DNA from: Shewanella mangrovi
GTDB lineage: Bacteria; Pseudomonadota; Gammaproteobacteria; Enterobacterales; Shewanellaceae
Assembly: GCF_000753795.1 (NCBI RefSeq)
Contig: NZ_JPEO01000024.1
Location: 1 to 54,810 of the forward strand
Direction of reading: 5' to 3'
Length of the DNA stretch: 54,810 bases
Below are positions 1 through 8,875 of the stretch, piece by piece. The notes under the pieces were generated by a model that was not told where the DNA came from, did no database searches, and saw only the letters and a list, made by a program, of their open reading frames with translations. A program made the position numbers and the translations under genes. The first letter of the stretch is position 1. Every line of letters begins with the position of its first letter.

Positions 1-13
1 GCGGCTTAACCAT
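1..13 (+). rRNA. 23S rRNA, extreme 3' end (partial)
   Basis: The first 13 bases (GCGGCTTAACCAT) match the conserved 3' end of gammaproteobacterial 23S rRNA, which in E. coli ends GAGGCTTAACCTT. The rest of the gene lies upstream of the window. A short stem (AACCC/GGGTT) just downstream is probably part of the processing helix. The 5S gene follows after about 140 bases, as expected for an rRNA operon. Confidence 0.6.
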
Positions 14-153
14 ACAACCCCGATGGGTTTTTGGATAACCTTGATAGAATAAAGAAATACTTGATTTGAAGTATGAGAACACAGCGACTACAGAATAAGT
101 CAGCTTTCCGAATTACTGTTTTTGCAGATAACTGCGAGAACAAATAAAGAATT

Positions 154-272
154 TGTCTGGTGACAATAGCATTGTGGTCCCACCTGATCCCATCCCGAAC
201 TCAGAAGTGAAACACAATCGCGCCGATGGTAGTGTGGGGTTTCCCCATGTGAGAGTAGGTCATCGCCAGACG
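154..272 (+). rRNA. rrf: 5S ribosomal RNA
   Basis: About 119 bases with the conserved 5S core: GGTCCCACCTGATCCCATCC, then CCGAACTCAGAAGTGAAAC and a GAGAGTAGG segment. The ends pair as helix I (TGTCTGG with CCAGACG), which sets the boundaries to within a base or two. It follows the end of 23S and precedes tRNA-Asp, so this is the distal part of an rRNA operon. Confidence 0.95.
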
Positions 273-342
273 CCCAATTAGATTTCCACTTTTAAGGAAG
301 TGAAATCAAAAAGTTTAGTACCAGCTAGTGGGAAAAAGCGTT

Positions 343-419
343 GGAGCGGTAGTTCAGTTGGTTAGAATACCGGCCTGTCACGCCGGGGGTCGCGGGTTCG
401 AGTCCCGTCCGCTCCGCCA
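343..419 (+). tRNA. tRNA-Asp (GTC)
   Basis: A 77-base cloverleaf with acceptor stem GGAGCGG/CCGCTCC, encoded GCCA end, T-arm GGTTCGAGTCC and anticodon loop CTGTCAC (anticodon GTC). It sits 70 bases behind the 5S gene, as the distal tRNA of the rRNA operon. Confidence 0.97.
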
Positions 420-420
420 A

Positions 421-459
421 CACATCAAGGCCTCGTCTTACGACGAGGCCTTAATGTGT
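421..459 (+). terminator. rRNA operon terminator
   Basis: A long hairpin directly after tRNA-Asp. AAGGCCTCGT pairs with its complement across a short loop and is extended by CACAT/ATGTG, so it spans nearly 40 bases. The T-tract is poor, but the position right behind the last RNA gene supports a terminator. Confidence 0.75.
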
Positions 460-543
460 TCTATATTGCCAATCTGCAAGCATTAATGGCGAATAAAGAT
501 TCGCTATTTAATTGTATTATAAATTAGCTTTTCATAAGCAACT

Positions 544-557
544 CTGACTCAAATCAA
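544..557 (+). promoter_or_regulatory. possible FNR/EtrA-like site upstream of aegA
   Basis: CTGAC-TCAA-ATCAA resembles the FNR consensus TTGAT-N4-ATCAA, with a perfect right half and a partial left half. It lies about 130 bases before the aegA start. Anaerobic control would fit an iron-sulfur oxidoreductase, but one site of this quality could be chance. Confidence 0.3.
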
Positions 558-687
558 CGTTTCCACTAACACTTCTTCCTAGAATGACTTTATTCACTAA
601 TTTCTCTCCTGGGGAGCACGCTTGCGTGTGAGAGTAATGATGCTGAATGACGCCAATTAAATAAGGATAATGAGGTCATCGGAGCGT

Positions 688-2625
688 ATGAATCACTTTG
701 TCGTTGCAAGTGCTCGCGACTGTTTGGGGTGTCGTGCCTGTGAAGTTGCTTGCGTACTATCGCATAATGAGGGGGAATATCCGGCGACGCCTGCGTTATT
801 TCGCCCTCGGATCAATGTCATCAAGTCTCAGCCATACAATGCAGCCGCAGCGTGCCATCACTGTGAAAATGCACCTTGTATCGCTTCTTGTCCGGTTGCT
901 GCCATCGAACAGAAAGATGATCATGTCGCCTTGAATGAGGATAGATGTATCGGATGTCGCAACTGTGTATTGGCTTGTCCATTTGGTGCGATAGAGATGG
1001 CAGTGAATCATGAACTTGGTCATTCGCTCGCCCAGAAGTGCGATTTATGCAGTGATACTGACCATGGTCCCGCATGTGTGTCTGCTTGTCCGACGAAAGC
1101 GCTTAATTTGCAGAGCGAGACCTCGCTTGCTCTCTCTCGCCGTGTGAAGCAATTAAATACCGTAGGCGGTAAAGTTGTACCTAAGGCGCCTCGTTTTAAT
1201 CAGCTACAACAAGTGATGCAGCGGGTCGCCAGTCAGCCTCGTCAAGAGGCGCTCAAAACCGCATTAGCTGAGCGTAAAGCTAGCTTTGTTGAGACTTACC
1301 AGTCTTTTACTGCTCAACAGACTGAGTCTCAGGCCAGCCGCTGTATTAGTTGTAGCGATCATGCCGTGTGTGAGTGGACTTGCCCGGTTCATAACCAAAT
1401 TCCTGCGTGGGTAGCACTGGCTAAGCAGGGTAAAATTATCGAAGCTGCGGAGTTATCGAATAGCACGAGTTCGCTGCCCGAAATCTGTGGGCGTGTTTGT
1501 CCGCAAGATCGACTGTGCGAAGGAAGTTGCACTCTCAAGCAGAACTATGGCGCGGTGACGATCGGCAATATTGAGCGCTATATTAACGATACCGCTTTTG
1601 CTCAGGGCTGGAAGCCGCAACTCGCTGATGTAGAAGATACCGGTAAAAAAGTGGCAATTATCGGCGCTGGTCCTGCTGGGTTGGGCTGCGCCGATGTGTT
1701 GGCGCGTCACGGTGTTAAACCGGTCGTTTTTGAAAAACAGCCTGAGATTGGCGGTATGCTGACCTTTGGTATTCCTTCCTTTAAGCTCGATAAGCAACTC
1801 ATGATCAATCGCCGTGAGATGTTTAGCGATATGGGGGTTGAGTTTCGTCTTAATACTGAAATTGGTCGTGATCTCTCCGTTGCTGAGTTACTGCATGAGT
1901 TTGATGCGGTATTCGTAGGTGCAGGAACCTATCAGTCGATGAAAGCGGGTTTGGATCATGAAGACGCTAATGGTGTTTATGAGGCACTGCCTTATCTGAT
2001 TGCCAACACCAAACACTTAATGGGCTTACCTGAGCAGCAGGACGAACCATATATCGACTTAGCCAATAAGCGAGTCGTCGTGCTGGGTGGCGGTGATACC
2101 GCAATGGATTGCTTACGTACCGCCGTGCGTCAGGGTGCCTCAGCTGTGACTTGTGCCTATCGTCGTGATGAAGCGAATATGCCGGGCTCGGTAAAAGAAG
2201 TGAAGAACGCGCGCGAAGAAGGTGCCGAGTTTCTGTTTAACGTGCAGCCGACGGGGATCAATCTTGATGCTGATGGCAAGCTTGAGTCCGTGCAGTTTGT
2301 CAGGACTGAGCTAGGAGACGCTGATGCCTCTGGACGCCGCCGACCACAAATCATCACAGGCTCAGAGTTTACCTTAGCGGCTGATGCACTGATTGTCGCA
2401 TTCGGTTTTAGCGCACATTCTATGCCATGGTTGAGTGACGTTGGCGTGACTCTTAATCGTTGGGGATTAATCGAGGCTGAGGCAACCAGTGAATTCCCTT
2501 ACCAAACCAGCCATCCAAAAATCTTCGCTGGCGGTGATATTGTGCGTGGTGCAGATTTGGTCGTTACGGCAATGGCTGATGGTCGCCGTGCTGCTAAAGG
2601 CATAGTGGCTTCCTTGGGGCTTTAA
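688..2625 (+). CDS. aegA: AegA-like iron-sulfur oxidoreductase
   Basis: Cytoplasmic protein of 645 residues. The N-terminal third is ferredoxin-like, with clusters of cysteines at about 12-22, 56-68, 87-97 and from 118 (CLGCRAC, CHHCENAPC, CIGCRNC, CDLC). The rest resembles the small subunit of glutamate synthase (GltD), with an FAD-binding GAGPAG near 325 and an NAD(P)H-binding GGGDTAMD near 464. Length and sequence match E. coli AegA closely; that protein has been linked to anaerobic, formate-dependent urate breakdown. Its physiological substrate here is not shown. An in-frame ATG lies 18 bases upstream at 670, but I chose 688 because the family starts MNxF and a GGAG lies before it. It stands alone, between the rRNA terminator and its own terminator. 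Confidence 0.88.
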   Translation: MNHFVVASARDCLGCRACEVACVLSHNEGEYPATPALFRPRINVIKSQPYNAAAACHHCENAPCIASCPVAAIEQKDDHVALNEDRCIGCRNCVLACPFGAIEMAVNHELGHSLAQKCDLCSDTDHGPACVSACPTKALNLQSETSLALSRRVKQLNTVGGKVVPKAPRFNQLQQVMQRVASQPRQEALKTALAERKASFVETYQSFTAQQTESQASRCISCSDHAVCEWTCPVHNQIPAWVALAKQGKIIEAAELSNSTSSLPEICGRVCPQDRLCEGSCTLKQNYGAVTIGNIERYINDTAFAQGWKPQLADVEDTGKKVAIIGAGPAGLGCADVLARHGVKPVVFEKQPEIGGMLTFGIPSFKLDKQLMINRREMFSDMGVEFRLNTEIGRDLSVAELLHEFDAVFVGAGTYQSMKAGLDHEDANGVYEALPYLIANTKHLMGLPEQQDEPYIDLANKRVVVLGGGDTAMDCLRTAVRQGASAVTCAYRRDEANMPGSVKEVKNAREEGAEFLFNVQPTGINLDADGKLESVQFVRTELGDADASGRRRPQIITGSEFTLAADALIVAFGFSAHSMPWLSDVGVTLNRWGLIEAEATSEFPYQTSHPKIFAGGDIVRGADLVVTAMADGRRAAKGIVASLGL

Positions 2626-2644
2626 CTCAATCAGCCGATTATAA

Positions 2645-2669
2645 GCGTCTGCCCAACAGGCGTTTTTTT
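2645..2669 (+). terminator. terminator after aegA
   Basis: A six-pair stem (CGTCTG with CAGGCG, one G-T pair), a five-base loop, then seven T. It starts 20 bases after the aegA stop. Confidence 0.7.
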
Positions 2670-2767
2670 ATGCACGAATGCAGCGGGTTAATACTCATCT
2701 AGCATACCTTTTCCTGGGCTTTTGGCGTACTCTCTATAAGCAATATCGATTACACGCAGGAGCATGA

Positions 2768-4042
2768 ATGAAGCTGGAAATGATTTGCACCGGAGAAGAA
2801 GTCTTATCTGGGCAGATAGTAGATACCAACGCTGCTTGGTTCGCGAATCTTATGATGGAACATGGGATTGAAGTACAGCGACGAGTAACTGTAGGTGATC
2901 GCATGGAAGATCTGGTGGCGGTGTTTCAAGAGCGCAGTCTTCACGCTGATATCATTTTGGTCAATGGCGGCTTAGGACCAACATCTGACGATTTGTCTGC
3001 TGAAGCGATGGCACAAGCTAAAGGTGAACCGTTAGTTGAAAACCAAGAGTGGCGTGCGCATCTAGAAGATTGGTTCTCGCGCAATAACCGGGTGATGTCG
3101 GCGAACAACCTAAAACAGGCTTGGCTGCCAGCATCGGCAGTGATGATCGACAATCCGGTTGGCACCGCTTGTGGCTTTCGCGTCAAACTCAATCGTGCTT
3201 GGTTGTTCTTTACTCCTGGTGTGCCATTTGAGTTGAAGCACATGGTTAACGAACAGTTTCTACCGTTCGTGCAGCAGGAATTCGGTATCAATGCAAATGT
3301 GGCGTTGCATAAAATTCTGACCTTCGGTCATGGAGAATCCTTACTCGCATCTAAGCTTGAGCCGTTGGCGTTGCCGGTTGGCATGACGCTTGGTTACCGC
3401 TCTTCAATGCCGCATATCGAAATTAAATTATTCGCCCGTGGAGACGAAGCAATTGCGCAGTTACCTCAGGTAGCCGAGCAAGTAAAGGCGGCACTCGGAA
3501 CAGCGGTCGTCGCCGAAAATAAAGCGACCTTAGCAGAAGAGATCCATCACAAGCTTTACCGCTCTGGCAAAACCTTGAGTGCAGCAGAATCCTGTACTGG
3601 AGGTTTGATTACCAGCCAATTAGTCGCTTTCGCTGGCAGCTCTTCTTATCTGCAGCAGGGGCTAGTGACTTACTCCAACGAAAGTAAGGTCAAAGTCCTG
3701 GGCGTTAAACCTCAGACCTTAGACGATTTTGGCGCAGTATCAATTCAAGTGGTTGAAGAGATGGCCCGTGGCGCCCGCAGTTTGCTGGACTGTGACTATG
3801 CGTTAGCAACGAGTGGTATTGCCGGCCCTGATGGCGGCACAGAGGAAAAGCCAGTTGGTACTGTGGCCATTGCCCTCGCCACCCGCAATGCTGTGTATAG
3901 CCAGATGGTGAAAATCTCAGGTCGTTCCCGTGACTTAGTACGCTCGTTGAGTGCGGCTGTTGCCTATGACATGCTGCGCCGTGAGCTGGATAATGAAGCC
4001 GTAGTGGTCGATTACAGTTCTATTCGTCGTTACGCCAAATAA
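2768..4042 (+). CDS. cinA: CinA / nicotinamide-nucleotide amidase family protein
   Basis: 424 residues with the two-domain CinA layout. The N-terminal molybdopterin-binding-like (MoaB/MogA) domain covers roughly 1-170, with NGGLGPTSDD near 65. The C-terminal PncC-type domain starts near 265 (LSAAESCTGG) and carries the later TSGIAGPDGG motif. PncC domains deamidate nicotinamide mononucleotide to nicotinate mononucleotide in pyridine nucleotide recycling. The N-terminal domain in full-length CinA proteins is linked to ADP-ribose pyrophosphatase activity. The start is the ATG preceded by AGGAG; another ATG four bases upstream is out of frame. The gene is monocistronic, between terminators. Confidence 0.93.
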   Translation: MKLEMICTGEEVLSGQIVDTNAAWFANLMMEHGIEVQRRVTVGDRMEDLVAVFQERSLHADIILVNGGLGPTSDDLSAEAMAQAKGEPLVENQEWRAHLEDWFSRNNRVMSANNLKQAWLPASAVMIDNPVGTACGFRVKLNRAWLFFTPGVPFELKHMVNEQFLPFVQQEFGINANVALHKILTFGHGESLLASKLEPLALPVGMTLGYRSSMPHIEIKLFARGDEAIAQLPQVAEQVKAALGTAVVAENKATLAEEIHHKLYRSGKTLSAAESCTGGLITSQLVAFAGSSSYLQQGLVTYSNESKVKVLGVKPQTLDDFGAVSIQVVEEMARGARSLLDCDYALATSGIAGPDGGTEEKPVGTVAIALATRNAVYSQMVKISGRSRDLVRSLSAAVAYDMLRRELDNEAVVVDYSSIRRYAK

Positions 4043-4061
4043 GTAGTAAATTTACATAGCG

Positions 4062-4086
4062 AAAAGGGCACTAGCGTGCCCTTTTT
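4062..4086. terminator. bidirectional terminator between cinA and yceB
   Basis: AAAAGGGCAC-TAGC-GTGCCCTTTTT is a perfect ten-pair hairpin with A and T tracts on either side. It can serve both converging genes. Confidence 0.9.
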
Positions 4087-4107
4087 GTTGTGCCATTTAG
4101 TTCACTA

Positions 4108-4644
4108 TCATTTAAATAGCAGCGTCAGTTTACCTGGCTCAACCTTAATACTTTGGGTCATTTCAGCGATGGTCGCCTCTTTGGGCTTATCGCTATTTAG
4201 CACGTAAATAGGCTGTTGCTGAAGCAGGCTTTTCGCCTGATTCGCCATCTGTCTAGCGACTGGCCCAATTAAGGTTTGCAACTTTTCCGGGGTCAGTGAC
4301 ACATCTTCTAGCTGCAGATCGTCAAGATACAAACCATGGTTACTCGCTTGGTAGCGCGGCTTGGCGTTAAATTTTGCCTGCATGCTGGCATAAAGCGGAA
4401 ACAATGGCGTATCAATCTTGAGTTCGCCAAATGCGGTGACCGAAATGCGCTCGGGCTGCTCGCCTAATTTAACGTCCAAACGGGTAATGCCCGACTGTAT
4501 CTTCATACCGTCGCTATCGAGTTTTACCTGCTTGACGACCTTATCGTTGAGATATTGCTGAACTTGTTGTTCCGAAATGCTGTATTGGCTGGCGCAACCG
4601 GCCAGCCACAGTATCAGCGGTAATAAAAGTAACCGTTTGATCAA
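4108..4644 (-). CDS. yceB: YceB-like (DUF1439) lipoprotein
   Basis: 178 residues. A short hydrophobic signal ends in the lipobox LAGC, so Cys17 would be the lipidated residue; no Asp follows it, which favours the outer membrane. The remainder matches the DUF1439/YceB family, including a QQPIYVLN segment near the C-terminus that parallels QQPAYVLR of E. coli YceB. Function is unknown; the fold is a lipid-binding-like beta structure in related proteins. Its ATG overlaps the ppc stop by four bases (ATGA), so it is probably translationally coupled to and co-transcribed with ppc, an arrangement with no obvious functional reason. Confidence 0.82.
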   Translation of the reverse strand: MIKRLLLLPLILWLAGCASQYSISEQQVQQYLNDKVVKQVKLDSDGMKIQSGITRLDVKLGEQPERISVTAFGELKIDTPLFPLYASMQAKFNAKPRYQASNHGLYLDDLQLEDVSLTPEKLQTLIGPVARQMANQAKSLLQQQPIYVLNSDKPKEATIAEMTQSIKVEPGKLTLLFK

Positions 4645-7280
4645 CCTGTATTCCTCATGCCAGCGGCAACACCGGCGATTGTTAACATCAGTGCCAGCTC
4701 TAGTTTAGCACTGGGTTGATCTTCCTTGCGAGTACGACCTAATAACTCTGCTTGTAAGAAGTTTAGTGGATCGATGTAAGGATTCCGCAGTTGCACCGAT
4801 TCGCGGTTCCAAGGTGTATGCGACATCAAACTATCGGATTCGGTAAGTTGTTTGACGACATCGATGCCTAATTGCAGACGTTCAATCAACTTATCTCCCA
4901 GATGATGCAGAGATTCGGGGACTAAGCACTTTTCATAGTAACGGGCCAAGTTGGGCTCTGCTTTGGCAAACACCATCTCCATCATGGAGATACGCGTGCT
5001 AAAGAACGGCCACTCTTGCTCCATCTCTTTTAGCAAGGCCTCTTCGCCGCGGTCAATCGCCAGTTTTAACGATTCACCCGCCCCCAACCAAGCCGGTAGC
5101 ATTAAGCGGTTTTGCGACCAAGCAAAGATCCACGGAATGGCGCGCAGACTTTCGATGCCACCATCGACTCTGCGTTTAGCTGGACGACTACCCAATGGCA
5201 ATTTACCCAGTTCGATTTCAGGCGTGGCCGCACGGAAGTAGGGCACAAAGTCAGGTTCGTTACGCACCACATCGCGATAAGCGGTGACCGAATCTGCGGC
5301 AACGCGATTCATACACTCGCGCCATTCAGCTTTAGGCTCTGGTGGCGGCAGCAAGGTGGCTTCCATCACGGCTGAGGTATACAAGGCTAGCGACTGCACT
5401 GCTTGTTTGGGCAAACCAAACTTAAAGCGGATCATCTCACCTTGCTCTGTTACACGAATACGACCATCAACCGAACCTGGTGGTTGCGACAAAATTGCAT
5501 CATGTGCCGGAGCTCCACCTCGGCCAACGGTACCGCCACGGCCATGGAACAGCACCAGTTTTACACCGGCTTCTTTGCAGACCTTGACCAACTGCTCTTG
5601 CGCGGAATATTGCGCCCAGCCCGCCGCCATTACGCCCGCGTCTTTCGCCGAGTCGGAATAACCGATCATCACTTCCTGCATGCCGTGGGTATACTCTTTA
5701 TACCAGTCGATGCTCAGTAGTTGGCGAATTGCATCAGCGGCATGGGTCAGATCTTCCAACGTTTCAAACAGTGGCACCACGCGGATAGGATGCTTACAGC
5801 CGCACTTCTTCAACAGCAGTAATACGGCCAACACATCAGACGGCTTACTTGCCATCGAAATCACATATGAGCCCAACGAGCGACTCGGTTGCGACGCGAT
5901 TAATTTAAAGGTCGACCACACCTCGTTGACATCATCCGAGGGTTTCCAAGTGTTCGGGATTAATGGTCGACGGCCACGCAGCTCTTTTAACAGAAATGCT
6001 TGCTTGTCTTCTTCACTCCAGGCGGCATAGTCGCCCATGTCGAGATATTGCGTCAGTTCGCTAATCACTTCGGTATGACGAGCTGAATCCTGACGAATAT
6101 CCAGGCGCACCATGTGAATCCCGAAACTGGCGATGCGACGCAGCATGTCGAGCAATAAGCCGTTAGCAATTAAGCGCATACCGCAGTCATACAAGCTGGT
6201 GTAAAGCATCATCAGCGGCTTTTTCAGATCTTCTTCATGCCAGATGATGCTGCTTTCATCCACCTCTGGATGATGGCCGTCGATGCGTGCGTTGAGGTAA
6301 TCAATGGTGTTACGCAGTTTTTGGCGCAGATCGCGCAGCACAACACGGTAAGGCTCTGGGCTGTTATTGGTGTATGCCTTCAGCTCAGCATTCGCTTTGG
6401 ACATCGACAGTTCATCAACCAGCAATACCACGTCTTTTAAGTGCAGACGTGCTGCCGCATGACGATTTCGATCCAACACTTCAGCGGTCACTTTTGCAGT
6501 AACAAATGGGTTGCCATCGCGGTCACCGCCCATCCAACTTGAAAAACGTACCGGAGCAAAATCGATCGGGAGCTGAACACCTGTGCGGTCTTGCACTTTA
6601 TCGTTGAGCTGACGCAGAAAATCCGGGATAGCCTGCCACAGTGACGCTTCAATGGTTGATAATCCCCAACGCGCTTCATCGACTGGCGTTGGCCGCTGCT
6701 CACGAATTTCATTGGTGTGCCAAATCTGTGCAATCAACTGACGCAGGCGCAGGTGCAGCTGACCTTTTTCACGCTCGCTTAATTGGGTGTTTTCCAGTGC
6801 GGCTAAACAGTCAACGATGGCCGCATATTTATAAATTAGCGTACGACGGGAGATTTCAGTCGGATGCGCCGTCAGTACTAAATCGATATCAAGATTGCGC
6901 AGACATTCCAACATCTGCTGTTGTTCAACAGGGCCATCGTCCAGCATCTTGCCCAATAGCTGTTCTACTGGATCTGGCACGCATACCATTTCGTCACAGT
7001 TACGGCTGATGGTATGGAACTGCTCGGCAATATTGGCCAAGTTAAGAAATTGGTTAAATGCTTTGGCAACCGGTACCAGCTCGTGATCCGGTAGTGCAGT
7101 CAGCAGCGCCAGCATTTGCTCGCGGGCATGGGTATCGCCTTGACGGGATTGCTTTGCCAGCACACGGATTTGCTCGACCTTATCTAAAAAAGACTCCCCA
7201 AGATCGGTGCTCATCGTCTCACCGAGCATTTGACCCAACATATTTACGTTAGATCGCAGCGATGCATACATATCTGCCAT
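4641..7280 (-). CDS. ppc: phosphoenolpyruvate carboxylase
   Basis: 879 residues. The enzyme carboxylates phosphoenolpyruvate with bicarbonate to oxaloacetate, replenishing the TCA cycle and feeding aspartate-derived amino acids. Visible family signatures are LVLTAHPTE (catalytic His) near residue 140, the glycine-rich FHGRGGTVGRGG loop near 578, GYSDSAKDAG, and the invariant C-terminal MRNTG. Length matches the E. coli enzyme (883). The open frame extends five codons upstream, but I start at the ATG of MADMYASLR because GAGG precedes it at good spacing and the family begins there. It leads a two-gene unit with yceB. A sigma70-like promoter lies about 55-85 bases upstream. Confidence 0.97.
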   Translation of the reverse strand: MADMYASLRSNVNMLGQMLGETMSTDLGESFLDKVEQIRVLAKQSRQGDTHAREQMLALLTALPDHELVPVAKAFNQFLNLANIAEQFHTISRNCDEMVCVPDPVEQLLGKMLDDGPVEQQQMLECLRNLDIDLVLTAHPTEISRRTLIYKYAAIVDCLAALENTQLSEREKGQLHLRLRQLIAQIWHTNEIREQRPTPVDEARWGLSTIEASLWQAIPDFLRQLNDKVQDRTGVQLPIDFAPVRFSSWMGGDRDGNPFVTAKVTAEVLDRNRHAAARLHLKDVVLLVDELSMSKANAELKAYTNNSPEPYRVVLRDLRQKLRNTIDYLNARIDGHHPEVDESSIIWHEEDLKKPLMMLYTSLYDCGMRLIANGLLLDMLRRIASFGIHMVRLDIRQDSARHTEVISELTQYLDMGDYAAWSEEDKQAFLLKELRGRRPLIPNTWKPSDDVNEVWSTFKLIASQPSRSLGSYVISMASKPSDVLAVLLLLKKCGCKHPIRVVPLFETLEDLTHAADAIRQLLSIDWYKEYTHGMQEVMIGYSDSAKDAGVMAAGWAQYSAQEQLVKVCKEAGVKLVLFHGRGGTVGRGGAPAHDAILSQPPGSVDGRIRVTEQGEMIRFKFGLPKQAVQSLALYTSAVMEATLLPPPEPKAEWRECMNRVAADSVTAYRDVVRNEPDFVPYFRAATPEIELGKLPLGSRPAKRRVDGGIESLRAIPWIFAWSQNRLMLPAWLGAGESLKLAIDRGEEALLKEMEQEWPFFSTRISMMEMVFAKAEPNLARYYEKCLVPESLHHLGDKLIERLQLGIDVVKQLTESDSLMSHTPWNRESVQLRNPYIDPLNFLQAELLGRTRKEDQPSAKLELALMLTIAGVAAGMRNTG

Positions 7281-7333
7281 TGTTCCTCGCTCCATTTAAG
7301 AAGGGCTTTGGTAAGTAAAAACCAGAACCAATC

Positions 7334-7363
7334 ACAATACCCATCCAATGGCCCTCTGGTCAA
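7334..7363 (-). promoter_or_regulatory. candidate ppc promoter
   Basis: Read on the minus strand, TTGACC is followed after 18 bases by TATTGT. These are fair -35 and -10 hexamers, 54 bases before the ppc start. Confidence 0.35.
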
Positions 7364-7472
7364 CTTGTAATACAAATGTGACGAGTGCCGTTGCAGAATC
7401 TGCATTTTTTAGGAAAAGTTTAGGGTTCACTATTGCATTTATAGCGCCTTTCTACGCTGACGCCATAGTCGT

Positions 7473-8630
7473 TTAGTCACTGATACAGGCATGCTGTATC
7501 AGTTTTCGCAGTAGCTCTACGGTCGGCTTTATCTGATTTTCCGCCATATATTCATCAGGTTGGTGTGCCTGTTCGATACTGCCGGGACCGAGCACTAAGG
7601 TGTGGCAACCCAACTGGCGAATATAAGGTGCTTCAGTGGCATAGTTAACTACCTCGGGCGCATTGCCAGCGACTGCGGCAACCAACTTGCTCCAGTCTGA
7701 GTCGGGCGAGTCAGCAAAGGGCTCATTTCCGGGGTACAGTGTGGAGATAGTGATAGTACCGGGGTATTGGGCCACGACGGGTTGTAGGTACTGGTGCAGC
7801 ATCAACTCTAAATCTTGCAACGCAATGCCGGGCAGTGGCCGAATGTCTAAGTGCAGTTCACAGCAACCACAAATACGGTTGGCGGCGTCACCACCGTGAA
7901 TATGGCCAAAATTCATAGTGGGATAGGGCACGCTAAAAGCGTTTTCCCGATAGTTATCTGCAAGATGCTGGCGTAGCTTAAGCAACTGGCCAATCACCAG
8001 ATGCATAATATCAATCGAATTTAACCCTTTGGCGGGATCGGATGAATGGCCACTACGGCCGACAATACGAATGCCTTGCGCCAGATGGCCTTTATGCATA
8101 TACACCGGGCGCAGGTTTGTCGGCTCACCAATAATGGCGTACTCAGGTTTAATCGCCGCGTTGGCAGCGAACGCCTTGGCGCCATTCATGGTCGTTTCTT
8201 CATCAGCACTGGCCAGAATATGCAGCGGACGTTTCAGTTTATCGAGCGGAATCTCCTTCAGCGCTTCTAGGATCAACGCGAAGAAGCCCTTCATATCACA
8301 GCTGCCTAACCCATACCAACGGCCGTCTTTTTCGGTCAACTTAAATGGGTCAACCTGCCAGTGACCGTCATCAAACGGCACTGTGTCTGTATGACCCGCC
8401 AGCAGCAGCCCGCCGCTACCTTGGCCGAGTGTTGCCAGAAAATTATGCTTATCACGGGTATTGGGCACGGGTTGCTGTTGACAGTCGAAGCCTAAGTCGC
8501 CAAACCAACTGCATAACAAATCAAGTACTGGCTTATTGGACTGATCTTGTGCGATTTCGATGGCACTGATTGACGGAGCGGCAAGCAGTGCGCCGAAGCT
8601 TTGCTGCAAAGTTGGCAATTTATTGCTCAT
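7473..8630 (-). CDS. argE: acetylornithine deacetylase
   Basis: 385 residues, M20 metallopeptidase family. It removes the acetyl group from N-acetylornithine to give ornithine, the linear route of arginine synthesis. Metal-site motifs are visible: GHTDTVP (His80, Asp82), GSCDMKG (Asp112), the catalytic EE pair near 145, and the C-terminal LGPGSIEQAHQPDEY histidine. The start fits MSNKLP. It is transcribed away from argC across a 245-base region with ARG-box-like sites, so both directions are probably repressed together by ArgR with arginine. About 190 bases separate its stop from the ppc start. Confidence 0.95.
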   Translation of the reverse strand: MSNKLPTLQQSFGALLAAPSISAIEIAQDQSNKPVLDLLCSWFGDLGFDCQQQPVPNTRDKHNFLATLGQGSGGLLLAGHTDTVPFDDGHWQVDPFKLTEKDGRWYGLGSCDMKGFFALILEALKEIPLDKLKRPLHILASADEETTMNGAKAFAANAAIKPEYAIIGEPTNLRPVYMHKGHLAQGIRIVGRSGHSSDPAKGLNSIDIMHLVIGQLLKLRQHLADNYRENAFSVPYPTMNFGHIHGGDAANRICGCCELHLDIRPLPGIALQDLELMLHQYLQPVVAQYPGTITISTLYPGNEPFADSPDSDWSKLVAAVAGNAPEVVNYATEAPYIRQLGCHTLVLGPGSIEQAHQPDEYMAENQIKPTVELLRKLIQHACISD

Positions 8631-8646
8631 ATAGGACGAAACTCCA

Positions 8647-8681
8647 AATATATATATTCATATATATTGCATAAATAGGCT
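8647..8681. promoter_or_regulatory. tandem ARG-box-like ArgR operator
   Basis: Two 14-base sites start exactly 21 bases apart, at 8647 and 8668; 21 bp is the usual spacing of paired ARG boxes. The first has a perfect right half (ATTCA) and the second a good left half (TGCAT) around AT cores. The consensus core is TGAATWWWWATTCA. They lie between argE and argC and overlap the candidate argC promoter. Confidence 0.65.
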
Positions 8682-8694
8682 TTTGTGGTAGTCT
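8667..8694 (+). promoter_or_regulatory. candidate argC promoter
   Basis: TTGCAT and TAGTCT, 16 bases apart, could be -35 and -10 elements reading towards argC. The -35 overlaps the second ARG box, which would suit repression by ArgR. Confidence 0.4.
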
Positions 8695-8821
8695 AGCAAA
8701 CAATTCTGACAGGTGTCATCAGAAAGCTGATACGGCACTTGATTAACGCTAAGCGGCAACGCTGAAAATAATAGCTGCGAATAATCCCAGTGGCGTTAAA
8801 CTAAACAACGAGCGGTTTGAT

Positions 8822-8849
8822 TGGGCGGTTGCAATGCTGCCCATTTTTT
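8822..8849 (+). terminator. terminator-like hairpin in the argC leader
   Basis: TGGGCGG and CTGCCCA form a seven-pair stem (one G-T) with an eight-base loop, followed at once by six T. It lies 27 bases before the argC ATG and downstream of the presumed promoter. It may be an attenuator or the end of a short leader transcript. Confidence 0.5.
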
Positions 8850-8875
8850 ATTGATCAGATTACGATGCGAGTGCG

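Noticed and set aside
8739..8765. TTG-started leader peptide with Arg and Lys codons before argC
   Set aside because: Only eight codons, no ribosome site, and few arginine codons; too weak to call.
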